Part shown: in pieces, positions 34,886 through 44,458 of the stretch
Numbering within the stretch: the first letter of the stretch is position 1
Layout: every line of letters starts with the position of its first letter
From: Halomonas heilongjiangensis
GTDB lineage: Bacteria > Pseudomonadota > Gammaproteobacteria > Pseudomonadales > Halomonadaceae
Direction: 5' to 3'
Assembly: GCF_002879645.1 (NCBI RefSeq)
Contig: NZ_PNRE01000090.1
Coordinates: 83,318 to 147,317, forward strand
Length of the DNA stretch: 64,000 bases
Program-made: the position numbers and the translations under genes
Notes under the pieces: generated by a model
Told to the model about the DNA's origin: nothing
Databases searched by the model: none
What the model saw: the letters and a program-made list of their open reading frames with translations, nothing else

Positions 34886-36661
34886 CTAGCCAACGGATCG
34901 CTCGCCGACCGGCGAGGATGAGAGCGACGGCCCGGTGGCCGCCAGGGCGAGGCCGGCGGCATGATGCGCGGTCACATAGCCGAAGGTCATGGCCGGCCCA
35001 AGAGTAATGCCACCGCCGGGGTAGCGGCCGGCCATCACACTGGCCATGTCGTTGCCGGCGGCGTAGAGGCCAGGAATCGGAGTGGCGTCCTCGCCCAGCA
35101 CTCGACCGTGTTCGTCAGTCGCCAGTCCGGCGAAGGTGCCGAGGCTGCCGGGCAGCACCTTCACCGCATGGAAGGGCCCCCGAGCGATGGGTGCCACGCA
35201 GGGGTTGGGCGTCTGGTCCGAATCGCCCATGCCACGCTGGTAGGGGATCTCGCCGCGCCCGAAGGCGGGGTCCTCCCCGTGAGCCGCATGGTGGTTGTAG
35301 GTTGCAAGCGTCGCGGCGAGACCCGCGGGATCGATGCCGCAGGCCTCGGCCAGTGCATCCGGGGTCGTGCCGCTCTTGAGGTAGCCGTTGCGCTGCCATG
35401 GTGACAGCGGCAGCGGCGCCGGCCGCGACATGCCCAGGCCGTAGCGACGCTGGAAGCGGTGGTCGCAGATCAGCCAGGCCTCTACCGGCTCCCCTTCCGG
35501 CACGGCGGCGAACAGGGCCCGCATGAAATCGTGATAGGAGCCGGCCTCGTTGACGAAGCGTCGGCCGTCGCGGGTCACCGCGATCAGCCCTGGCTTGGCG
35601 CGGTCGATCAAATGCGGGAAGCGCCCGACGCTGCCGTCGCGGCGCGACACCAGCGACACCGGCGCCCAGGCCGCGTTGGAGAAGTCGAAGGTCCGCACCC
35701 GCGCGCCGACCGCCTCGGCCAGGCGCAGACCATCGCCACTGTTGGTGAGCGGCGCCGCCGAGCGGTGCGGGGTGCCAGCGGCCACATGGGGCAGTAGCGC
35801 GAGATGCCGGCGAGTGTCGTGGGGAAAGCCTCCGGCCGCCATCACCACGCCGCGCCGTGCCCACACCCGACACTCGCCGCTCGGCGTGTCGAGCAGCGCC
35901 CCGGCGACCCGCCCCTCCCGCGCGACCAACCGTCGCGCGGGACTCGACGGCAGAAGTGTCACCCCCCGATCAATGGCACTCTTCAACAGCGCGGCGACCA
36001 GGGCATTGCCGTTGACCAGCTGCATGCCGCGGCGGTGAATCGCCAGATCGAGAAAGTGGCGCGCCACGCGGCGGCCGACATGGGCGAAGGAGACCGGAGA
36101 GCGCATCGCCTTGAGGAAATGCCCCAGGTCCGCGCCGGCAGAGATGCCCATGCCCCACAGGGAGTGCAGGTCCAGAGGCGGACGCAGCAGGCGGATAGCG
36201 CGCCCCAGGCGGCGGCCATCGAATGGCGCTGCACATACCGAACGGCCGCCCGTGGCGGCATGGGGCTGGTGGCCGTGGAAGTCGGCCACCCGGCTGCCGT
36301 CGACGAAGTCCAGCGCCGTGTGGCGACGAAAGAAGTCGACCATGGCCGGCCCCTGAGCCAGGAACATCTCGACCCGGGCCGGCTCGTACCCCTCCCCCAG
36401 CTCCTCGCGTAGATAGGCCCGCGGCGCCTCCGGGGACTCGTCGATGCCGGCCTCCCGTGCCAGTGGACTGCGGGGGATCCACATCCAGCCGCCGGACCAG
36501 GCGGTGGTGCCGCCCAGCACGGGAGCCTTCTCGGCGACGACCACCTCGAGCCCCAGGTGGGCCGCGGTGACCGCCGTGGCGAGCCCCCCGGCCCCCGAAC
36601 CGATCACCAGCAGGTCGCACTCCAGATTGGAGGCGGAGAAGGTAAGGGGCTCGGGGGGCAT
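34886..36661 (-). CDS. FAD-dependent KstD/FrdA-type dehydrogenase 4
   Basis: A 591-residue FAD_binding_2 flavoprotein. It has LLVIGSGAGGLATAV (about 17-31) with EKAPVLGGTTAWSGGWMWIP. The C-terminal site is GLYAAGNDMASVMAG..PGGGITLGPAMTFG. It is most similar to the protein at 12902, sharing GGRSV, the FQRRYG segment and the middle domain. I chose ATG 36661 behind AGGAG; an upstream in-frame start gives a proline- and arginine-rich tail overlapping the IclR gene. It is operonic with IclR upstream and TIM barrel and SDR downstream. Confidence 0.87.
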   Translation of the reverse strand: MPPEPLTFSASNLECDLLVIGSGAGGLATAVTAAHLGLEVVVAEKAPVLGGTTAWSGGWMWIPRSPLAREAGIDESPEAPRAYLREELGEGYEPARVEMFLAQGPAMVDFFRRHTALDFVDGSRVADFHGHQPHAATGGRSVCAAPFDGRRLGRAIRLLRPPLDLHSLWGMGISAGADLGHFLKAMRSPVSFAHVGRRVARHFLDLAIHRRGMQLVNGNALVAALLKSAIDRGVTLLPSSPARRLVAREGRVAGALLDTPSGECRVWARRGVVMAAGGFPHDTRRHLALLPHVAAGTPHRSAAPLTNSGDGLRLAEAVGARVRTFDFSNAAWAPVSLVSRRDGSVGRFPHLIDRAKPGLIAVTRDGRRFVNEAGSYHDFMRALFAAVPEGEPVEAWLICDHRFQRRYGLGMSRPAPLPLSPWQRNGYLKSGTTPDALAEACGIDPAGLAATLATYNHHAAHGEDPAFGRGEIPYQRGMGDSDQTPNPCVAPIARGPFHAVKVLPGSLGTFAGLATDEHGRVLGEDATPIPGLYAAGNDMASVMAGRYPGGGITLGPAMTFGYVTAHHAAGLALAATGPSLSSSPVGERSVG

Positions 36662-36689
36662 GAGATCACTCCTGGGTCGTCGGGCCCCG

Positions 36690-37493
36690 CTACAGCTGCG
36701 AGGCGGTGGAGGGGCGGCCGGTACGCAGCAAGCTGGAGGCCGAAGTGGATGCGGCCAGTTCATCGGCCACGTTGAGCAATGTATCGCCCATCGCCAGCAT
36801 GCGTTCCTCGGTGAAGCGGATGCTGGGGCCGGCGATGCTGAGGGTACCTAAGGCGGCCTGGTCGCCGCGCCGCACCGGCGCGGCAATGGCGTTCATGCCC
36901 GGCGCGAAGGTCTCCAGGGTGAGGCTGAAGCCGCGCTCGCGTGTCTTGCGCAATGACTCCAGCAGGGCGGTGACCGTGGTCGGCGCGTTGGGGCCATACT
37001 CCTCGACATTGCCAAACCCCTGCTCCGCGACCAGTTCCAGGGCCGCCTCATCGCTCAGGGTGCTCAGCCAGGCAAGCCCCGAGGAGCTGCAGGAGAGCTT
37101 GGCCACGGCACCCATGTCTGGGTCGTAGCGCAGCCCGCGGGTGGCGCCCTGGGCCTTGGCCACCCAGGTCAGGCAGCGGCCGTCGACCACCGCCAGTCGC
37201 ACCAGCTCGCCGCTGCGTTCCGCCAGACGGTCGAGCAGCGGTTGGGCGGCGTCGAGGATACCCATCTCGCCGAGAAAACCGAGTCCCAGGGAGACCATTT
37301 TGGTGGTCAGCATGTAGTCCCCCTGGTCGCGTACCTGCCGCACATAGCCGTAGCGGGCCAGGTCGGTCAGCAGGCGATGCGCCGCACTGCGCGGCATGCC
37401 GAGCCGTTCGGCGATCACCGCCAGCGGCAGCCCCTCGGCCTCGCGCGCCAGCAGTTCCAGAATTCCCAGAGTTCTTTCCATCACACCAGCCAT
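36690..37493 (-). CDS. IclR-family transcriptional regulator
   Basis: A 267-residue IclR protein. The winged HTH (about 8-65) includes GMPRSAAHRLLTDLARYGYV, followed by an effector domain with WVAKAQGATRGLRYDPDMG. I chose ATG 37493 behind AAGGA. It is close to the IclR protein at 5473 and so may bind the same kind of operator. It heads its own operon with flavoprotein 4 and is divergent from the AroE-like gene. The operator at 37597-37613 lies in the shared region. Confidence 0.88.
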   Translation of the reverse strand: MAGVMERTLGILELLAREAEGLPLAVIAERLGMPRSAAHRLLTDLARYGYVRQVRDQGDYMLTTKMVSLGLGFLGEMGILDAAQPLLDRLAERSGELVRLAVVDGRCLTWVAKAQGATRGLRYDPDMGAVAKLSCSSSGLAWLSTLSDEAALELVAEQGFGNVEEYGPNAPTTVTALLESLRKTRERGFSLTLETFAPGMNAIAAPVRRGDQAALGTLSIAGPSIRFTEERMLAMGDTLLNVADELAASTSASSLLRTGRPSTASQL

Positions 37494-37596
37494 GGGCGTT
37501 TCCTTCCGATAGCAGTCGAGGCCCATAGAGTGCCATGTCCGGGCCGCCCTGTGGTGAGCATAGCGAAACTTGGCCACTACAGAACAATGGCCATTA

Positions 37597-37613
37597 ATTG
37601 AATAGTATTCCAT
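37597..37613. promoter_or_regulatory. TGGAAC-N3-GTTCCA-family operator
   Basis: ATTGAATAGTATTCCAT shows 6 of 7 arm pairs about a 3-base centre. It lies between divergent IclR and AroE-like genes and immediately upstream of a TATAAT box. Confidence 0.55.
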
Positions 37614-37637
37614 TTTAAAGATATGTTCTACTATAAT
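37608..37637 (+). promoter_or_regulatory. Candidate promoter of AroE-like gene
   Basis: A perfect TATAAT (37632-37637) stands 29 bp before the AroE-like start. The -35 is weak (TTCCAT, 37608-37613, 18-base spacer) and overlaps the operator, consistent with a regulated promoter. Confidence 0.4.
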
Positions 37638-37665
37638 CTCCTCACCATCACGCCGGAGCCTTGCC

Positions 37666-38466
37666 ATGATCGAACGACTCGACGGCGCTACCCGCCTCTA
37701 TCTGATCCTCGGCGACCCCATCGCCCAGGTGAAATCGCCACTGGGGGTGACCCAGGCGTTCCAGCAGCGCGGCCACAACGCCCTGCTGTCTCCCCTGCAT
37801 ATCGGGCCCGACGACCTGGGCGACTTCATCACTGGCACCTCCAGGGCACGCAATCTGGACGGCCTGATCGTTACCGTGCCCCACAAGTTCGCCGCCCACC
37901 GCCATTGCGCCAGCGCCACGGCACGGGCTGATTTACTGGGTGCGGTGAACGTGATGCGCCGGAATGCCGACGGAGGCTGGTACGGCGACCAGGTGGACGG
38001 GCTCGCCTATGTGGAGGCACTGCGCAAGAAAGGCTTCGAGCCGCACGGCTGCCGCGCTCTGCTGGCCGGTGCCGGCGGTGCCGGTTCGGCCATTGCCGAG
38101 GCACTGATCCGCGCCGGCGTGGCAAGCCTCGCGATCCACGATGAGGACCCCGACCGCCGCGACACCCTGATCGCCCGCCTGGCCAGCCTTGAACTTGGCG
38201 AGGTCACCGCCGGTAGCCGCGACCCCGCCGGATTCGCGTTGGTGATCAACGCCACCCCCTGCGGCATGGCCGAAAGCGATCCGCTGCCTTTCGATCTCGC
38301 GGGGCTAGCCCCCGAGACCCTGGCCGGCGATGTCATCACCGCGCCCGAGGTCACCCCCTGGCTGGCGGCCGCCAGCGAGCGGGGCTGCCCCACCCTGCGC
38401 GGCGTCGAGATGTTCGCCGCCGTGCGCGAGCTTATGGTCGAGTTCCTGCTCGACACCAGCCACTGA
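37666..38466 (+). CDS. Shikimate dehydrogenase-like (AroE superfamily)
   Basis: A 266-residue AroE-superfamily protein. It has the catalytic Lys (about 74) in VTVPHK, Asp (about 111) in DQVDGLAY and the NAD(P) motif GAGGAG (135-140). In the N-terminal substrate motif the usual HSKSP is QVKSP, so the first carboxylate-binding Ser is lost, and the NTDG segment is QVDG. It is distinct from the AroE at 44905. It is probably a dehydrogenase for a shikimate-like ring acid rather than the biosynthetic enzyme. It is operonic with the Bug gene 21 bp downstream. Confidence 0.8.
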   Translation: MIERLDGATRLYLILGDPIAQVKSPLGVTQAFQQRGHNALLSPLHIGPDDLGDFITGTSRARNLDGLIVTVPHKFAAHRHCASATARADLLGAVNVMRRNADGGWYGDQVDGLAYVEALRKKGFEPHGCRALLAGAGGAGSAIAEALIRAGVASLAIHDEDPDRRDTLIARLASLELGEVTAGSRDPAGFALVINATPCGMAESDPLPFDLAGLAPETLAGDVITAPEVTPWLAAASERGCPTLRGVEMFAAVRELMVEFLLDTSH

Positions 38467-38487
38467 CCCAACCAGCGAGAGATCCCC

Positions 38488-39504
38488 ATGAAAATGCGCA
38501 ACGCACTTCCCCACCTCGCCACCGGCCTGCTGGTGATGGCCGGCACCCTGACCCTGGCCAGCCAGGCCGCCGCCGACTACCCCGAACGACGCATCGATGC
38601 CGTGGTGCCCTGGGGCGCGGGCGGCTCCACCGACAACATGGCCAGGAGCCTGACGCCCCATGCGGAGGCGATCCTGGGTACCGACATCGTGATCAACAAT
38701 CGTCCCGGCGGCACCGGGGTGATCGGCACCAACGTAGTGCGCACCCGACCATCCAACGGCTATTCATTGCTCTATGGAGCCGAGAACGCCCAGCTCTACC
38801 CGGTCCTGGAACTGGCCGAATTCGATTATGGCGCCCTGCACCCAGTGAGCCTGATCGGCCAGGGCATCGTGCTGATCGTGGCGCCGACCGAGAAGACCTG
38901 GAACGACTTCGGCGACCTGCTCGCCGAGGCCCACACCAAGCCGGGCGAGCTGCGCATGGGTGATGCCGGCGCCGGCGGCCTGCCCAGCACCGTGTTGGCG
39001 ATGCTCAACGCCGTGGACGAGATGGACGTACGCTCAGTGACCTTCGGTGGCGACGGACCCGCCATTACCGCCATGCTCGGCAACCACCTCGACTTCATGC
39101 CAATGGCCCTGGCCTCGGCCCAGGAGCAGATCCGTGCCGGCAAACTCAAGGCACTGACGGTGCTGAGCACCGAGCCGGTGGAGCAGCTTCCCGAGGTGCC
39201 GCTAATCACTGAGTTCTTGCCGGAGATGGAGAGTTACCTGCCCTGGGGGCCGTTCTGGGGTGCCTATGTCCACAAGGATACTCCGGACGACATCAAGGCC
39301 ACTCTGGAAAACGCCTACGCCGAGGCCATCGCCCAGGATGAATTCCAGGCCTTCCTGACCCGCAACGGCGCCACCTCGCTCAACCTGCAGGGCGAGGAGG
39401 CCGCGGAGTTCCTGAGTCGCTGGCAGTCGGTGACCGCCTGGGCCATGGAAGACGCCGGCTCGGCCAAGGTCTCGCCGGAATCACTGGGCATTCCGCGCCC
39501 CTGA
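38488..39504 (+). CDS. Orphan Bug/TctC-family binding protein
   Basis: A 338-residue periplasmic receptor. The signal peptide ends near QAAA, then DYPERRIDAVVPWGAGGSTD, NRPGGTGVIGTNV and the C-terminal PESLGIPRP. It is closest in the window to the TctC at 48079 (LPWGPFWGAYVHKDTPDDIK against LPWGPFWGVFVHQDTPDDIK). It lacks adjacent permease genes, so it may use the TctBA pair at 49145-51139. It is co-transcribed with the AroE-like gene, suggesting the ligand is that enzyme's substrate or precursor. Confidence 0.9.
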   Translation: MKMRNALPHLATGLLVMAGTLTLASQAAADYPERRIDAVVPWGAGGSTDNMARSLTPHAEAILGTDIVINNRPGGTGVIGTNVVRTRPSNGYSLLYGAENAQLYPVLELAEFDYGALHPVSLIGQGIVLIVAPTEKTWNDFGDLLAEAHTKPGELRMGDAGAGGLPSTVLAMLNAVDEMDVRSVTFGGDGPAITAMLGNHLDFMPMALASAQEQIRAGKLKALTVLSTEPVEQLPEVPLITEFLPEMESYLPWGPFWGAYVHKDTPDDIKATLENAYAEAIAQDEFQAFLTRNGATSLNLQGEEAAEFLSRWQSVTAWAMEDAGSAKVSPESLGIPRP

Positions 39505-39526
39505 TCGGGATCGCGAACGCAGCGTA

Positions 39527-39551
39527 ATGCCAGCGGCATGACCGTTGGCAT
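39527..39551 (+). terminator. Possible hairpin terminator after Bug gene
   Basis: A 10-bp stem with one mismatch (39527-39536 with 39542-39551) and a 5-base loop follows the Bug stop by 22 bp. There is no T-run, so an intrinsic terminator is uncertain. The rest of 39505-39677 shows no gene. Confidence 0.35.
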
Positions 39552-39677
39552 GCTGGACATGGACACCAGGTGCCACTCATTAGCCCAACTTGCGCTCAGG
39601 CCGAACTCGATCAGCTGACTGAGGTCACGCATGGTTACGTGTTGACAGCCTGGCCACTCCAGGCGGCACACCCCTCG

Positions 39678-40319
39678 TCAATCGCGCTCGAGGTGAGCCA
39701 CCCAGGAGTCGACCCCCGGCAGCCCCGGGCTGCCGGCCTGGAAGTCCGGCCCCATGTCGGGCAGCTCGTGGGCGATGCCCTTGTGGCAGTCGATGCAGGT
39801 CGCCTCGCCGCTGGCCAGGCTGGTGGAATGGGCCCTGGAGGCCCGCGAGCTCTGCTGGGTGAAGTCCATGTGCTCGAACTCGTGACAGTTGCGGCACTCC
39901 AGGGAGTCGTTGGCCTTGAGCCGCGCCCACTCCCGCTCGGCCAGCACGCGGCGCTTGGCCTCGAACTGCTCCTCGGTGCGGATCGAGCCGAAGACCCAGC
40001 CCCACACCTCCTTGGAGGCCTCCATCTTGCGCGCCATCTTGTGGGTCCAGTCGTGGGGCACGTGGCAGTCAGCGCACTGGGCCCGCACCCCGGAGCGGTT
40101 GCTGTAGTGGATGGTGTCCTGCATCTCCTGCAGCGGGTTGCGCTCCATCTCGTGACAGGAGACGCAGAACTGCTGGGTGTTGGTGGCCTCCAGCGCGGTG
40201 TTGAAGCCGCCCCAGAACAGCACCCCGGCGATGAAGCCGCCCAGGGTCAGAAACCCCAGGCTGAAGTGCAGGCTGGGGCGGGTCAGGAGCCTCCAGTAGC
40301 GCCAGAGCCAACGTCTCAT
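39678..40319 (-). CDS. napC: NapC, tetraheme quinol dehydrogenase
   Basis: A 213-residue membrane-anchored c-type cytochrome. It has one N-terminal membrane helix (about 18-40) and four CxxCH heme sites (CVSCH, CADCH, CRNCH, CIDCH) in the periplasm. It takes electrons from menaquinol/ubiquinol and passes them to NapB-NapA. Its start overlaps the napB stop (ATGA). It is last in napEFDABC. NirT and TorC are relatives; the nap context settles the role. Confidence 0.94.
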   Translation of the reverse strand: MRRWLWRYWRLLTRPSLHFSLGFLTLGGFIAGVLFWGGFNTALEATNTQQFCVSCHEMERNPLQEMQDTIHYSNRSGVRAQCADCHVPHDWTHKMARKMEASKEVWGWVFGSIRTEEQFEAKRRVLAEREWARLKANDSLECRNCHEFEHMDFTQQSSRASRAHSTSLASGEATCIDCHKGIAHELPDMGPDFQAGSPGLPGVDSWVAHLERD

Positions 40320-40801
40320 TGCCCACCTCCCTCACGCTCCAGCGCCTCGGTGAGCACCTCGTCCACCGTGCGGAAGGTGTTGCCCACGATCGGTGAGGCG
40401 TCGGTCTGGGGCACATGGCACTGGGTGCAGAAGTAGCGATCCGGCGAGACCGCCGCCAGCACCTGCTTGTCGCGGTCCATGAAGTGGGTGATGCTGACCA
40501 TGGGCGCCCCGGCGTCCACGGCGTTCTCGCGACTGTGGCAGGTCAGGCAGCGGTTGCTGCGCAGGTCCACCTGGTAGTCGCGGATGTTGTGCGGAATCAC
40601 CGGCGGCTGCTCGGGGTAGTTGAGCACCTCGCGCCCGGATTCCCGGGACTGCCCGGCCATGGGCGGCGCCGGCAGGCTCTGGCCGACGGTGCCCCCCGGG
40701 CGCAGGCCGTCCGGCGCCGAGGCATCGCGCCCCTCGTCGGCCACCCCCATGCCGAGCATGGCCAGGGCGACCATCGCGCTTGCGATTGCGAGCCATTTCA
40801 T
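40316..40801 (-). CDS. napB: NapB, diheme cytochrome c subunit
   Basis: A 161-residue periplasmic electron-transfer subunit. A signal peptide ends near GVADE, and there are two heme sites, CLTCH (about 87) and CTQCH (about 127). Conserved His residues upstream ([15 protein letters not shown]) should give bis-His ligation. I chose ATG 40801, seven bases after AAGGAG; an in-frame GTG sits two codons earlier. It forms the complex with NapA. Confidence 0.94.
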   Translation of the reverse strand: MKWLAIASAMVALAMLGMGVADEGRDASAPDGLRPGGTVGQSLPAPPMAGQSRESGREVLNYPEQPPVIPHNIRDYQVDLRSNRCLTCHSRENAVDAGAPMVSITHFMDRDKQVLAAVSPDRYFCTQCHVPQTDASPIVGNTFRTVDEVLTEALEREGGGQ

Positions 40802-40825
40802 CGTCACTCTCCTTGCCGGGTGCCG

Positions 40826-43330
40826 TCAGGCGAGGCTGACCAGTTCGAGGCGGACCGCGCACTTCTTGAAGTCCGTCTGCTTGGAGATGGGATCGGTGGC
40901 ATCCAGCACCAGGTTGTTGATCAGCCGGTTGGCGTCGAAGAAGGGCACGTAGACCAACCCCCGAGGCGGCCTGACACGCCCCCGCGTCTCGGCACGCAGG
41001 CGCACCTCGCCGCGCCGGCTCACCACCCGCACCTCGCTGCCACGCCGGATGCCCTGCTCCCGAGCGTCCTCGGGGTGAAGGTAGAGCAGTGCCTCGGGCA
41101 CCGCCCGGTGCAGCTCCGGCACCCGACGCGTCATGGAGCCGGTGTGCCAGTGCTCCAGCACCCGCCCGGTGCAGAGCCAGAACGGATAGTCGTCATCGGG
41201 CCGCTCGGGGGCGGGCTCGTCCGGCACGGCGAAGATCAGGGCCCGATCGTCGGGCTTGGCATAGAACTGCACCCCGGTGCCGGGCTGGACATAGGGATCG
41301 AACCCCTCGCGGTAGCGCCACAGGGTCTCCTCGCCGTTGACCACCGGCCAGCGCTTGCCGCGCACCCGGTGGTAGACATCGAAATCATCCAGGTCCTTGC
41401 CCTTGCCGCGGCCGAAGCGGGCGTACTCCTCGAACAGCCCCTTCTGGATATAGAAACCGAAGTCCTCCGCCTCCCGGTTGACATAGCCCTCCTCCATGTC
41501 GGCGAGCGGGAAGCGGTCCACCTGACCGTTGGCGTAGAGCAGCTCGAACAGGGTCTTGTCGCGATACTCCGGGGCTCGCTCCAGCAGCGCCTCGGGCCAC
41601 ACCTCATCGACGCGGATGCGCTTGGAGAACTCCACCAGTTGCCAGAGGTCGGAGCGCGCCTCGCCGGGGGCCTCGACCAGTTGGTGGAAGAACTGGGTGC
41701 GGCGCTCGGAGTTGCCGAAGGCCCCCTCCTTCTCCACCCAGCCCGCCGCCGGCAGGATGAGGTCGGCGGACTGGGCCGACACCGTGGGATAGATGTCCGA
41801 GACGATCACGAAGGCCTCGGGGTTGCGCCAGCCCGGCAGGGTCTCCTGCTGGGTGTTGGGGCCCGCCTGCATGTTGTTGCAGACCTGGGTCCAGTAGACC
41901 TTGATGTCGCCATCCCTGAGCCGCCGGCTCTGCTCCACCGCATGGAAGCCGACCCGCTCGGGGATGGTCCCCTCCGGCAGCTTCCAGACCTCCTCGGCGA
42001 AGCGGCGATGCTCGGGGTTGGTGACCACCCGATCGGCCGGCAGGCGGTGGGCGAAGGTGCCCACCTCGCGGGCGGTGCCGCAGGCCGAGGGCTGGCCGGT
42101 CAGCGAGAAGGGGCTGTTGCCCGGCTCGGAGATCTTGCCGGTGAGCAGGTGCAGGTTGTAGATCAGGTTGTTCACCCAGACCCCGCGGGTGTGCTGGTTG
42201 ACCCCCATGGTCCAGAAGCTCATCACCTTGACGTCGGGATCGGCGTAGAGCTCGGCGAGCTGCTCGAGGCGGCTCTCCGTAACCCCGGACTCCCGGGCCG
42301 CGCGCTCCAGGGTGAAGTCGGCGACGTGCTCGGCGAACTCGTCGAAGCTCATCTCCGTCCAGCGGTTGGGGTCATCGGCATTGGCGGCCGCCTGCTGCCG
42401 CGGGTCCTCGTCGCGCAGGCCGTAGCCGATATCGTCCACGGCGCGCACGAAATTGGTGTGGCTGTCGACGAAGTCCCGGTCGACCCGGCCGGACTGGATG
42501 ATGTGGTTGGCGATGTAGTTGAGGATCACCACGTCGGCATTGGGATGCATGACCATGGGGATGTCGGCCAGGTCGAAGCTGCGGTGCTCATAGGTGGAGA
42601 GCACCGCCACCCGGGTGTCCGGACGGGAGAGCCGCCGATCGGTGACCCGGGTCCAGAGCACCGGGTGCATCTCGGCCATGTTGGAGCCCCACAGCACGAA
42701 GGCGTTGGCGTGCTCGATGTCGTCGTAGACGCCCATGGGCTCGTCGGAGCCGAAGGCGCGCATGAAGGCGAACACCGCCGAGGCCATGCAGTGGCGGGCG
42801 TTGGGGTCGATGTTGTTGGAACGCAGGCCGGCCTTGAACAGCTTGCTCGCCGCATAGCCCTCCCAGATCGTCCACTGGCCCGAGCCGAGCATCGCCACGC
42901 TCTCGGGGCCATGCTCGCGGATGGCGGCCTTGAACTTGTCGGCCATCAGGTCCAGCGCCTCGTCCCAGGAGACCGGTTCGAAGTCGCCGTCCTTGTCGTA
43001 GACGCCGTTGCGCTTGCGCAGCAGCGGCTGGCGCAGGCGATCCTCGCCGTAGAGGATCTTCGACAGGAAGTAGCCCTTCACGCAGTTCAAGCCGCGGTTG
43101 ACCTCGGCCTGATTGTCGCCATGGGTGGCGACGATGCGGCCGTCGTAGGTGCCGACCATGACGCTGCACCCCACGCCGCAGAAGCGGCACGGCGCCTTGT
43201 TCCAGGCGATACGGGTCAGCTCGGCGTTGGTGATCAGGTTGCTGGCGCCGGCGGGAGCGGTCATGCCGGCGGTGGCCGCGGCCACGGCGAGGGCATTGGC
43301 CTTGGCGAACTCACGACGCGTCAGTTTCAT
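40826..43330 (-). CDS. napA: NapA, periplasmic nitrate reductase
   Basis: Catalytic subunit reducing nitrate to nitrite in the periplasm, 834 residues, normal length. It has a twin-arginine leader ([10 protein letters not shown]), a 4Fe-4S site Cys 48/51/55/83 (CRFCGVGC...NCVKG) and a molybdenum-ligand Cys near 181 (NARHCMASA). Two Mo-bis-MGD binding lobes fill the rest. The start overlaps the napD stop (ATGA). The complete lead and cofactor residues indicate a functional enzyme, used for redox balancing or anaerobic respiration. Confidence 0.97.
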   Translation of the reverse strand: MKLTRREFAKANALAVAAATAGMTAPAGASNLITNAELTRIAWNKAPCRFCGVGCSVMVGTYDGRIVATHGDNQAEVNRGLNCVKGYFLSKILYGEDRLRQPLLRKRNGVYDKDGDFEPVSWDEALDLMADKFKAAIREHGPESVAMLGSGQWTIWEGYAASKLFKAGLRSNNIDPNARHCMASAVFAFMRAFGSDEPMGVYDDIEHANAFVLWGSNMAEMHPVLWTRVTDRRLSRPDTRVAVLSTYEHRSFDLADIPMVMHPNADVVILNYIANHIIQSGRVDRDFVDSHTNFVRAVDDIGYGLRDEDPRQQAAANADDPNRWTEMSFDEFAEHVADFTLERAARESGVTESRLEQLAELYADPDVKVMSFWTMGVNQHTRGVWVNNLIYNLHLLTGKISEPGNSPFSLTGQPSACGTAREVGTFAHRLPADRVVTNPEHRRFAEEVWKLPEGTIPERVGFHAVEQSRRLRDGDIKVYWTQVCNNMQAGPNTQQETLPGWRNPEAFVIVSDIYPTVSAQSADLILPAAGWVEKEGAFGNSERRTQFFHQLVEAPGEARSDLWQLVEFSKRIRVDEVWPEALLERAPEYRDKTLFELLYANGQVDRFPLADMEEGYVNREAEDFGFYIQKGLFEEYARFGRGKGKDLDDFDVYHRVRGKRWPVVNGEETLWRYREGFDPYVQPGTGVQFYAKPDDRALIFAVPDEPAPERPDDDYPFWLCTGRVLEHWHTGSMTRRVPELHRAVPEALLYLHPEDAREQGIRRGSEVRVVSRRGEVRLRAETRGRVRPPRGLVYVPFFDANRLINNLVLDATDPISKQTDFKKCAVRLELVSLA

Positions 43331-43608
43331 GGCGTGGCCTCCTGGGGATCGTCGGCGGTCTGCGGGTCGAGCAGCTGGTGATAGACCAGCGCCGCCCCGA
43401 GCACGCCGGGGCGCTGCTGTACCGCATCGATCAGGGCGAGGATGCGCCCCTCATGGCGGCTCTCCATCACCACCACCAGCTTGCCGGCGGGATCCTCGCC
43501 GCCGAGCTCGGCATCGGGCTGGCGGGCCAGCCAGCCGGCCACCGCGGCCAGCCTGTCGGGGCGCACATGCACCAGGAAACTGGCGATGTGCAGGTGCTCA
43601 CTGGACAT
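43327..43608 (-). CDS. napD: NapD, NapA leader chaperone
   Basis: A 93-residue cytoplasmic chaperone with a ferredoxin-like fold. It has [13 protein letters not shown] at the start and [19 protein letters not shown] in the middle, matching NapD. It binds the NapA Tat leader during cofactor loading. The start at 43608 lies 11 bp inside napF; the stop overlaps the napA start. Confidence 0.9.
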   Translation of the reverse strand: MSSEHLHIASFLVHVRPDRLAAVAGWLARQPDAELGGEDPAGKLVVVMESRHEGRILALIDAVQQRPGVLGAALVYHQLLDPQTADDPQEATP

Positions 43609-44116
43609 GGCGCATCTCCGGCGAGGACATGGCGATGGCATCATTGGGACAGAGCGCCTGGCAGGCCCCGCAGCCGGTGCAGGCGTCGCTGTCGATCCGC
43701 GGCCGCGGGGGGCGGCCGAGCTCGGGGAGGAAGCGGATGGCACGCCACTCGCAGGCGTCCTGGCAGCTCTGGCAGTGAATGTTCGCGAGGGCCAGGCAGT
43801 GCGACCGGAGCTCGGCCCGCCAGGGGAAGGGCCGGCGCGCGGCATCGAAGACGGGCGCCTCGCAGGCCTCGACGCAGGCGCCACACAGCGAGCAGCCGTC
43901 GCGCTCGAAGCGGATCTCCGGGTAGCCGCCGCCACCGCGGTGGAGCACGCCTTCCGGGCAGGCGTCGATGCAGGCATCGCAGCGCGTGCAGTGCTCGAGA
44001 AAGTCGTCGCCGGTCCAGGGCGGGCGGCGTACGGGGCCGCGTCCGCTCAGCGAGCGGAAGAACTGGCGACGGCTGCCGTCATTGCCGCGATGGTTGTTGT
44101 TGTCCGGATTGTGCAT
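43598..44116 (-). CDS. napF: NapF, 4Fe-4S accessory protein
   Basis: A 172-residue cytoplasmic ferredoxin-like protein. It has three regular CxxCxxCxxxC clusters (CTRCDACIDAC, CSLCGACVEAC, CTGCGACQALC) and an extra cysteine group (CQSCQDAC) before the last. It assists NapA maturation. The N terminus has the usual Arg-rich stretch (SRRQFFRSLSG) but NapF stays in the cytoplasm. It is between napE and napD. Confidence 0.93.
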   Translation of the reverse strand: MHNPDNNNHRGNDGSRRQFFRSLSGRGPVRRPPWTGDDFLEHCTRCDACIDACPEGVLHRGGGGYPEIRFERDGCSLCGACVEACEAPVFDAARRPFPWRAELRSHCLALANIHCQSCQDACEWRAIRFLPELGRPPRPRIDSDACTGCGACQALCPNDAIAMSSPEMRHVQ

Positions 44117-44128
44117 GCCACCCCCGGG

Positions 44129-44302
44129 TCAGGCCGGCGGCCCGGGCGGCCCGACGAAGAGCTGGTACATCCACACGGCGAAGCCGTAGCCCCCGACCAC
44201 GGCGATCGCCAGGATCGGAAACAACAGGACGGCGATGAACAGGAACAGCTTGAGCTCCTGTTTCCTGCGGACCTCCGGCACGGCGGTATCCGGCTCCTCC
44301 AT
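44129..44302 (-). CDS. napE: NapE, small membrane protein
   Basis: A 57-residue protein with one membrane helix (about 22-48) and the NapE-typical KLFLFIAVLLFPILAIAVVG stretch. Function unclear in the family. It is first in the nap operon; ATG 44302 follows GGGGGAG. The 150-bp upstream spacer shows no clear FNR dyad. Confidence 0.88.
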   Translation of the reverse strand: MEEPDTAVPEVRRKQELKLFLFIAVLLFPILAIAVVGGYGFAVWMYQLFVGPPGPPA

Positions 44303-44458
44303 GGGACTCCCCCTCACGATGACGGAACTTCCCTCCCGCTGCCCTTCAGAGTAGCCAACATTAGCGGTTTGTCAGTTCACGACGGGGCTCTCGGCCGTGC
44401 AACGCCACGGGCCCACCGATCGGTGGGCCCGGCAGGGAGGCAGAAGGCTGGCGATCGG

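Noticed and set aside
12902..36661. Steroid degradation cluster
   Set aside because: KstD-like flavoproteins alone suggested it, but no ring-cleavage (HsaC-type), KshAB or side-chain genes are present, and AroE/AroQ/QuiC-like genes point to hydroaromatic acids.
39678..40319. NirT/TorC-type cytochrome
   Set aside because: The position and overlap with napB in a complete napEFDABC operon identify it as NapC.
40415..43381. Very long plus-strand frame opposite napA (about 990 codons)
   Set aside because: It mirrors napA on the other strand. Its predicted protein is low-complexity (Gly, His, Val, Leu) with no domain, as expected from GC-rich codon bias.
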